Part shown: positions 1 through 7,300 of the stretch, piece after piece
How the letters are laid out: each line of letters opens with the position of its first letter
Position numbering within the stretch: position 1 is the first letter of the stretch
Assembly (NCBI GenBank): GCA_003167015.1
Contig: PMUF01000041.1
Location: forward strand, 1-9,051
Length of the DNA stretch: 9,051 bases
DNA from: Chitinophagaceae bacterium
Lineage (GTDB): Bacteria; Bacteroidota; Bacteroidia; Chitinophagales; Chitinophagaceae
Direction of reading: 5' to 3'
Program-made: the position numbers and the translations under genes
Notes under the pieces: generated by a model
The model's input: only the letters and a program-made list of their open reading frames with translations
Told to the model about the DNA's origin: nothing
Databases searched by the model: none

Positions 1-360
1 TCCGTACTGGCCTGTTTGACCTTGGCCTCCTATTCACAGGCCCGTAAGATCGTCGTTAATTGCTGGATTATCGATGGTCGTGTCAATTTCGGGCACCTTG
101 GTGCACTGTTACCGGATAGCATTAAGGCAAACCTCCTTGTCGATCCGCGGCAAAGATTCAATTTGCGGGATGTCGGCGATATCCTTCTCTGGCTGGAGCA
201 ACAAGGTTGGAAACTAATGGCGGTGGATGCCGGGACCAATGGCATTAAGGGGAATATATACCCAAACTCGATCTATATCCTATCAAAAGATATCTACCTT
301 GACGATGCAGCCCGGGTTTTGTTCCTTCAAAAACTGGAAAGCATCGAAAATAAAAAATAG
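1..360 (+). CDS. 3' part of a small, probably secreted hypothetical protein (5' end outside window)
   Basis: The frame is open from base 1 and closes at TAG 358-360, giving 119 visible residues. A TTG at 16 could serve as a start, but no ribosome-binding site precedes it. The first visible residues (SVLACLTLASYSQA, then RKIVVN) read like the hydrophobic core and cleavage region of a Sec signal peptide, so I infer that the true start lies upstream of the window. The rest is a compact mixed alpha/beta sequence. It includes DVGDILLWLEQQGWKLMAV followed about 20 residues later by a short strand (SIYILSKDI), and it ends in a charged helix (FLQKLESIENKK). The 'W-L-x-x-Q-G-W-x-L' pattern then a YxLxK strand resembles small uncharacterised Bacteroidota proteins, but I cannot assign a family or function. 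The gene runs toward, and is convergent with, the Rhs/lipoprotein pair. Confidence 0.68.
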   Translation, partial: SVLACLTLASYSQARKIVVNCWIIDGRVNFGHLGALLPDSIKANLLVDPRQRFNLRDVGDILLWLEQQGWKLMAVDAGTNGIKGNIYPNSIYILSKDIYLDDAARVLFLQKLESIENKK

Positions 361-367
361 AAAGGAG
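361..367 (+). promoter_or_regulatory. Shine-Dalgarno-like AAAGGAG with no intact gene behind it
   Basis: AAAGGAG begins immediately after the TAG of the upstream gene. No ATG follows at normal spacing. The only nearby candidate is TTG 380-382, about 12 nt downstream, which opens a 15-codon frame ending at TAA 425-427. Its position suggests that a second gene was once translated in series with the 1-360 gene. Confidence 0.3.
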
Positions 368-433
368 CAACAGTCCCGTTTGCGCTTTGATCCGCCAAAA
401 AAGATTCCCGGCCCTCTACCCCACTAATGCGGG

Positions 434-646
434 ATGACCACCTTCGTTGTTTCCACATGGCCGGCCGCATATCGACCAGAGGCGATAATTGCTATGCTTA
501 TGGATGGATCCTGCATTCCTGCCCTTTGCTTCAATCTTCCTTCATCAGGTGAGACTGAGGAAGCAAATCCGGATTATGCAGAAAAGTTGCGAGTAGTTGC
601 TAATCACCTGGGGCTGCCCGTTGATTACATAATGGGTATCAGATAA
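434..646 (+). CDS. Short hypothetical ORF, C-terminus resembling an XRE-type HTH; possibly a gene remnant
   Basis: This is a 70-residue ORF from ATG 434 to TAA 644-646. Codon use looks protein-like and the C-terminal half is well-formed: NPDYAEKLRVVANHLGLPVDYIMG closely parallels the last helices of Cro/C1-type (XRE) regulators, whose usual form is roughly 'NPxxxxLxKIAxxLGVSxDYLLG'. The N-terminal half does not show a recognisable first HTH helix pair. No Shine-Dalgarno-like sequence precedes ATG 434. A good one (AAAGGAG, 361-367) lies further upstream, before a possible TTG start at 380 in this same frame, and that frame is interrupted by TAA at 425-427. The ORF may therefore be a short real gene or the tail of a gene broken by a nonsense codon. 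No function is assigned; regulator ancestry is only a resemblance. Confidence 0.4.
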   Translation: MTTFVVSTWPAAYRPEAIIAMLMDGSCIPALCFNLPSSGETEEANPDYAEKLRVVANHLGLPVDYIMGIR

Positions 647-669
647 AATTCAAACTGAAACACTACCCT

Positions 670-685
670 GAGGGGAGCTCCCCTC
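670..685 (+). terminator. Perfect 16-bp palindrome, possible terminator for the left plus-strand genes
   Basis: GAGGGGAGCTCCCCTC is a perfect inverted repeat. Read as RNA, it makes a 6-bp GC-rich stem with an AGCT loop, 24 bp after the stop of the 434-646 ORF. It is followed on the plus strand by CATTTTG, so the T-tract is only four bases long. It lies between convergent genes, where a terminator is expected. The weak T-tract leaves open a protein-binding palindrome or chance. Confidence 0.4.
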
Positions 686-750
686 CATTTTGAAACAAAT
701 GATTTTTAACCTGGAATCCGCATTAACAAAAGGATGTAGGCAATTTTAAC

Positions 751-764
751 CCGACTTTTGTCGG
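751..764 (-). terminator. Small hairpin just after the lipoprotein gene
   Basis: CCGAC and GTCGG flank a four-base loop. On the minus strand the hairpin starts 10 nt after the lipoprotein stop codon and is followed by GTTAAAATTG. That is A/T-rich but not a true T-run. Position supports a weak intrinsic terminator for the Rhs-lipoprotein transcript. The stem has only 5 bp. Confidence 0.33.
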
Positions 765-774
765 ACAGTAATGA

Positions 775-1305
775 TTAATTCTCTTTCTCGAAAATCTTAA
801 CCCCATCTACATACATAAGTTCCAAACAATTGCTAACTCCACATCCTTTATAAGAATGAATGTAATCTTTTGGACCGACTCCCACAATGCTTCCATACCC
901 ATATCCTCCTTGCCCTCTATTAAAGCTATAGGTAATCTGTGCGCTGGTTAACAAACCAATAGCACTTAATTTAAAGGAGATGTAGCCTCTGTCCGATAAA
1001 AAACCTTCAGGAAATGCTAAGCGGCTAAAAATGATGTTTGAACTGCTGTCATAGTATCGTTCCACTTGATCTGTCCATATAATTGATTCATTCTCTTTGT
1101 TCAATTTCCTAAGAAATCTCTTTTCATCAGCAGTTAGGGAATCGAGCTTATAAAAATAGAAATTCTTCGCAGGCAGTTCTTTGTCAGCGATATTTATAAG
1201 CATCCGAGTCGATGTATCCGCGGTCGATACATTTAATTTATTGGGTGTCCCCGAACAACCCAAAATAGCATACATGATGAAAGAAACCAGATATGATTTA
1301 TTCAT
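775..1305 (-). CDS. Small predicted lipoprotein, candidate immunity protein for the Rhs toxin tip
   Basis: The product is 176 residues. I choose ATG 1305-1303 because AAGG lies 6 nt upstream (AAGGTTGAAAATG) and because starting there gives a clean lipoprotein signal: MNKSYLVSFIMYAILGC, with lipobox I-L-G-C and lipidated Cys17. The frame stays open upstream to 1362, but that would bury the signal behind charged residues. No acidic surface-export signal follows the cysteine, so a periplasm-facing anchor is more likely than surface display (inference). The mature part is charged in the middle (around residues 52-85), then strand-like and Gly/Tyr-rich (RGQGGYGYGS, 130-139). Cys155 and Cys160 could form a disulfide. 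No family is recognised. The gene overlaps the end of the Rhs gene by 8 bp (ATGAATAA shared), which suggests translational coupling. Immunity is inferred from position, AT-rich composition and the predicted periplasmic site of the toxin; an unrelated lipoprotein remains possible. Confidence 0.85.
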   Translation of the reverse strand: MNKSYLVSFIMYAILGCSGTPNKLNVSTADTSTRMLINIADKELPAKNFYFYKLDSLTADEKRFLRKLNKENESIIWTDQVERYYDSSSNIIFSRLAFPEGFLSDRGYISFKLSAIGLLTSAQITYSFNRGQGGYGYGSIVGVGPKDYIHSYKGCGVSNCLELMYVDGVKIFEKEN

Positions 1306-4300
1306 TTTCAACCTTATTTCTTGTTTTTTCGCCTTGTTGTAACTTGTCTCGCAATATCGCACCTACTTCCTCTTTAGTTATTTTCCCGTCTCCATTAGTG
1401 TCAAGACCTGCGTTTTCTTTATAGGCCAGATTTTCCGTCTTTTTGCCATTTTCATCGACATCATATTTATTCCACAAGACATAATCATTATCTTTTCCTA
1501 CTGCCTTTGGCCAAAGAACAGCCATATAGGTATCTTCTATTGTGTTTAATTTTCCAGTATAGTTGCTAAAATAGTTTTTTACATAGTCCAACTGCTGGAC
1601 CGCTGTCATATTTGCCAAATTCTCCGTCGTAGTGCCCAAATTTGCTGCTGTAAATGCCATGAATTGAATAAGTCCTGTCCCGCTAGAGCCTGCGGCATTC
1701 CTCACCGAAGGGCTGAACGTACCCGCAGATTCAAAAGCCATGATTGACATCAAATAATCAGCATTCATTTTTAAATCTTTGGCTATTTGCGCAGTCCTAA
1801 CGCGGAATTCCACGCTCACTTTTTTCCCGAATACCATGCTAACGTCCTCAATATTTGGTGCAGTTATCGTAGTCATCCAACTGGACTGCCAGGTTGTCCT
1901 TCCATTTATCATTTTTGGATATTTATGAACCTCTAAATGAGTGGTCTGACCCACTGTATTGAGAATATCAAATTGATTCACCTGCTTTGTTGAATAGAAC
2001 GGTTGTCCTGTATGTGCGCTATGATAGACTGTTTTAATGTATGCCTCTAATCCATCCAAGTCTGCCGCCCAAATAGGCGTATTTGAGCCGAATTGATATG
2101 GGGTTAATTCAGGATATTTCCCCGTTAACGGGTCCACACTATAAAACCTCCCTGCCCGCGGATCATACATCCGCATCCCATAATTATAGGCATCGCCAAG
2201 CCCCTCCACCTCCGGGTCCTGCTCCTTCCCATTAAACCCATAACGATAATTCAAAGAACCACCGGCAAGATACGTCCTTCCCGGCATTTGCATCCCGAAG
2301 GGATAATAATCCTGCGCACTCATCACGTTGGCGGTGGCATAGTCGAAGGTTGATGAGCCGCTGCTGCTGGTATAGGTGCTGCCCTGGTTAAGAATATCAT
2401 TCACTGTCACCAGCACATTGCCCAGGTGGTTGTTCAGCTCATAAAGGTGGTTGCCGCTCATCTCTATGGTAGTGTCCATATTGAAATTATACGTGGCGTT
2501 TCCCAGCGCCTGACCCGCAGGGATCACCACCTTCGGCTGCAACATTCCCAGCCGGCTGCTGCCATACAGATGCTGTTCCAGCCAATCCCCCTCCGTCAGA
2601 CTGCCGCTGCTGTTCGCCTTGAACGCATACACCGCCAGCACATTACCCTGCGCGTCCGGCACATACTGTGTCGTTGTCGAGGACCCGTCCGCTGCCGTCG
2701 CCATCTTGGTGATCCGGTTACCCGCCGCATCATACCCGAAGCTCAAACCCTGGCTTCCCGTCTTGGCGATCGAAGCCATCTTCCCATAGGCCGTCCAGTT
2801 GATCCGCTGGATGTTTTGCAACTGGTCCCCGATGAGGTTGCCGATGTTGTCATAGCGGTAGTTCCCCCCCCCCTGGTTGTCGAGGTCCTGGGGATAGTTA
2901 CCAACCGGCACCGTATCGCTTATAAAGCCCAGCTTATTGTTCAGCAGGTTGCCGCTGACATTCCGGCTATAGTTATAGCTGAGGTTGTCCATGGCCAGTG
3001 GTGTCCCGCCGGTGGTTGTCCCGTTGCGCACATAAGCCAGGATATTGCCGTTGCCGTCATAGGTCACCTGCTCTCCATAGTCCGGGATGATGCTGGTATT
3101 GTCCCAGCCCGGCGTCCCCGTATAAGGCGCTATCCGGTGTGCATCCATGGCTTTGAGGCGGTTCAACTGATCGTAGCGGTAGGTATAACCCATAAACCCG
3201 CCGGTCGTACTCGCAGCACTGAAGGGATTCACCGCATAGGTGGAATAGCTGATATTGCCGTTGAACAAGGGTTGACCGGTCTGGCCGTGGGGCGCGTTGA
3301 AGGCATACTGGTTCCCGAGGGCCGTCGCCGATGACCCGCCTATCGGCTGGTAATCGTTGTTGTAGTACCCGAGACTATAGGCCAGCGCATCCATACCCGT
3401 AGTGGTGAATTGGCTATTGGGCTGACCGTCCCCGCCAATGTCCACCTGGGGGCCGGCAGACCCCGACAATTGTTGTCCGTTGACCCCCTTCAGCCAGCCT
3501 TGCAGGGTATAGGCATAGTCCATCCCCTGCACCAGGTTCTGTCCCAGTTCCTGCCTCGCCAGGGGTCCGTGCAGGTAATACCGGTAGGTGGCTTCGTTAG
3601 TCCACTGATCCAGAGCAGGCGAGTTGACGCGGCTGCTCAGCGCATTGACCACCCGGTTATCCGCATCATAGAGATATTGATAATAGAACTGATCCCATTT
3701 GCCATCCTCATACAATACCTTGTTGACCTTACCGCTGATGAGATCGTATTGATATTGGATATCCTTGAGACCCGTACTGCCGGTGACGAACTGCTGCTCG
3801 CCGGTGATCAGCGAGGCATTCTCCTGCACCATCTCTGCTACGTTGCCGTCATAGTCATAGCTGTAGTAGCTGGCTGCCTGCCGGTTCTGCGTGGGATCGC
3901 TGCCGGTCGACAACAGCGCGGTGGCAGCAACCCGTTTGCGCAGGTTCAGGTTGCTGCCGGGTATCCCGGCCGGCGTCCAGGACGGTTGCGCATCGTAAGC
4001 GGTGACGGTGACCTGGCGGTTATTGCCGGTGGAATACCAGGCCTTGAGGGTAGCATCGGTCATCGCATCCGTCTCCGCCAGGGTAGCGGCGCCCAGTTTT
4101 TCTCCCACCTCGATGATCCGGCCCAGGGCGTCATACCGGGTATAGCTGAACCGCCCCGCCGGGTTATTGCCGTCCACGATGGCTGGCTGCAACTGCTCGG
4201 CATTCTGCGAGACGGACAGTCGCCCCAGCCGGTCGTAGAGAAAGGTGGATGTTCCTGCGTCGGGTGTAGTCTGCCGCACCACCTGGTTGAGGCTGTTATA

Positions 4301-7300
4301 AACATAGTTCGTCGGCAGGCCATGATTGGGTACGATCAAACGCGTCGCAAACGGGACGTATATGATATCGCTGTCCGGCGAATTGTTATTGCTGGAAGAG
4401 TTGTCATTGACGACCCAGCTCATAGCCGGCGCATCAAAGGCAGCGTTGTTCCCATTGCAGGAAATATCCCGGATGAGGCTGCCGCTCGTGCTGTCCATCG
4501 GCCAATAACCCACCAGTCCAACCTGGTCGTTTGGGTCAAGAGACTTGCCCCGCAAATAAGTAGCGTTAATCTGGTCCGGTGTCCTCGCAACACTCCAGAT
4601 GCGTACTTCATCCAGATAACCGGGGTACCATCCATACTGGCCGCCCCCAAAATTGTAGGAAGGATTGACCGTGGTCATGGTGGAAGTCCTGCCCGTAGTC
4701 ACGTATGCACCGTCTATATATAAGGATGGGGTCTTGTTGTTATACACGATAGCAATATGGGACCAGAAGTAACCGAAGGACCACCGGCGATCCAGTAGCA
4801 CAGGCATGTAGCCATTACTGGCATGTTCGAAGACGGTTATACCGTTCATGCCCACCGCAACGCCCATAAAGGCTGTGCCATTGGCGCCACCATCCTGCGG
4901 ATAGATGACAAAAGGCGGGTTGTCGTTGATCCCCGCAGCCGGATCGGAAAGATTGGGAATATTATCCATTCCTGTCGGATGGATCCAGAATTCCACCGTG
5001 AACGTATTGCTGACATTGGTCAGCTCATAGTTATTGTTATTGTTTGGGTCCGGGTTGGAATTGATTTCAAGAGCCCCCTGGTTCTTAACAACAAGCGGAG
5101 TGGAACCTTGAGGATTGTAATTGCAAAACCCCTGGTTGTTGAAGTTGCCCCAGAGCATCAGCGGCGAACCGGCCAGAACCCCGACCGGCCCTAAACAGGA
5201 ATTCTGAAAGTCTGCCACAACCTGTTGGTCGGTAGCCGCCTGATTGTAAAGCCGCAGGTGCTGCACTTCCGAGACGTCGGTGACCGGGAGGGCGATAGCA
5301 CCCGTTGTCGCACTGACCCCGAATTCCGCGGGCCATGCCGGAATGTTAGCGGTCGGGATACCTTTCAGCTTAAGGCCGTCGACATACAACTGCAAAGGTC
5401 CGCCGGCAACCCCGTTGGACGACTGTATCATCAGATGCGTCCAGCTTCCCAGCGTAAACGACCGGGGAAGCCTGGCAGCCGCCGTATTAACCATGGTCAT
5501 GTCATATCCCGAACCCGAAGAGTCCGGCTGCAACGTGAAGAGCTGGAACCAGATATACCCGCCCGTGATGGCCGCTTGTGCGAGGTACTTATTGTCCGGG
5601 GTGATCATCAGGAACTCGCGGGCGGCAATCCCGGAACCGCTGTACAGCCATAGCTCAAGAGCGTCAACGGAATTGTTCTGCAACGCATTGCTAAGGCCGC
5701 CCAGGATGGCGTCCTGGTTGCTCACCACCGTTGAAGGCTGGACGGGACAGGAGGCGGCGAACTGCGCGGACAATTGCTGGATGCTGGCAAGATCTTTTTC
5801 CGCTAGCAGATGCACCCCTTCGGGCGGTATGGTCTTTACCAGGTTACCGCTCTGGTCATAATAATAGAGGGTGTAGTGATATTGGTAGGTGCTTGCCTGG
5901 ATTGTCGCGGAAGCCTGGTTGCTCAGGCATTTGGAAATGTAAGCGTTGCGGAAATTGATCCGAACCTGGTTGATATAAAGTGTATACGCCTCACCGGCAT
6001 CTGAATATGCGCCTTTTAGCAGATCAGCCGCACAGGCGAAGTTATCATCCATGATGGTTGGCATCTGCGGCTTGTCATAGAGCCACGCTGTCGTACCCGG
6101 ACACTGAGCGTTATATCCCTCATAATCCGCATAAGACAGGGGATAGCCTAACTGGTGGTTGAGGTAGTTGGTCAATACGATCTGGTATAAGGGGGAGTCG
6201 GGTGGCGGCAAATTGGGATAGATCGAGTTGAAGGTGGAGATCAGACTGCCGAGCTGGCTACAGGTGACATAGCTGGTAACGGGGTTGTTGCCGCTTCCGG
6301 GCGGAGGCACGACAAAAGCGACCGGCAAAATGGCCGGATTGGCCAGATAGGGACTTGTACACCCATTGGCGACACGTGACTGGAGGTCGGTCAGTTGGGC
6401 CGTTGTTAGTACGTCATCATCACCCAGCTGCTGCTGCAGCCAGGATGCAAAAGTCCCCGGACTGCCGGCAGCGGTCCAGGCATTCTGAAAGGCGGTCAGA
6501 TTAGCGGAGACATTGGCGAAGATATCCGGCGTCAGGCTGGTTACATTAGGATCCACGCCATAAGGAATCTTGTTGTACGGATAGACATTGTCCAGCAGAT
6601 CGGGCCCAAACCCCGCCCGTATCAGGTTGGGGGGAATGATGGCATTGAAGACATCGCTAAAGGACGTGTACCCGTTTGGCGCCGAAACCCCCGGCGGCAG
6701 ACTGCTCACGATGTTCAAGGCTGTTCCCGCCTGGGCGGCGATATTCAGATAGGTGGCGGAAACCTGGTAAAGGTTCGATACGAGGTTCTGCAACACGGCA
6801 TCGCTGAGCTGCGTATTGATGGAAGTATTATAAGCCGAGAATACCGGGCTCAGGTTGCGGATATTCTGCAGGAGGCTTAGCCAGTTGCCCTCCTGGGTGC
6901 TCAAATTAGTCATGGCGGCCAGCAAGGCGCTAGCGGTGGCTCCGGCCGCGGTCTGGGTACCATTGCTCAGCGCAGTGCCCGTACAGGATTCAGCATCCTG
7001 GAGGTCGGTGTAGTCATTGAAGATCCGGATCTTGCCGGCATAAAGCGCGGCGTTGGGATTGGAGGGGCAGCTGGAAGGCGGCCCGGGCGTCGATGTCGGC
7101 GGCGGGGGCGGTGGTGGCGGTGGGGGGGGCGGCGGCGGGACGTCAGGGCAAGTTAAATGATAGGTATAGGAATATTCTGCAAAATTATAATCAGGGTATT
7201 GGCCACTTGAGGTCAGGATGTATTGGAGAACATTGGTGGCGACCAGCTCCGAGGTCGTTCCCGCGGGGAACAACACGTTTATATAAGAAGGAACTTCCTC

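Noticed and set aside
30..245. Minus-strand 71-codon frame opposite the first gene
   Set aside because: It lies entirely antisense to the 1-360 frame, which has a signal-peptide-like start and better protein character.
1306..1362. Longer start for the lipoprotein gene at 1362
   Set aside because: It would add 19 charged residues before the signal peptide. ATG 1305 has an AAGG site at proper spacing and gives a clean lipobox.
2426..4723. Long plus-strand open frames (302 and 437 codons) opposite the Rhs gene
   Set aside because: They mirror the Rhs gene in antisense. Their translations are rich in Arg, Val, Ile and His with no domain signature, as expected from the reverse of a GC-rich coding strand. 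The minus-strand frame has clear YD and LamG motifs.
5225..5861. Overlapping plus-strand open frames of 142 and 193 codons
   Set aside because: They are antisense to the LamG region, overlap each other in different frames, and show no recognisable motif or ribosome-binding site.
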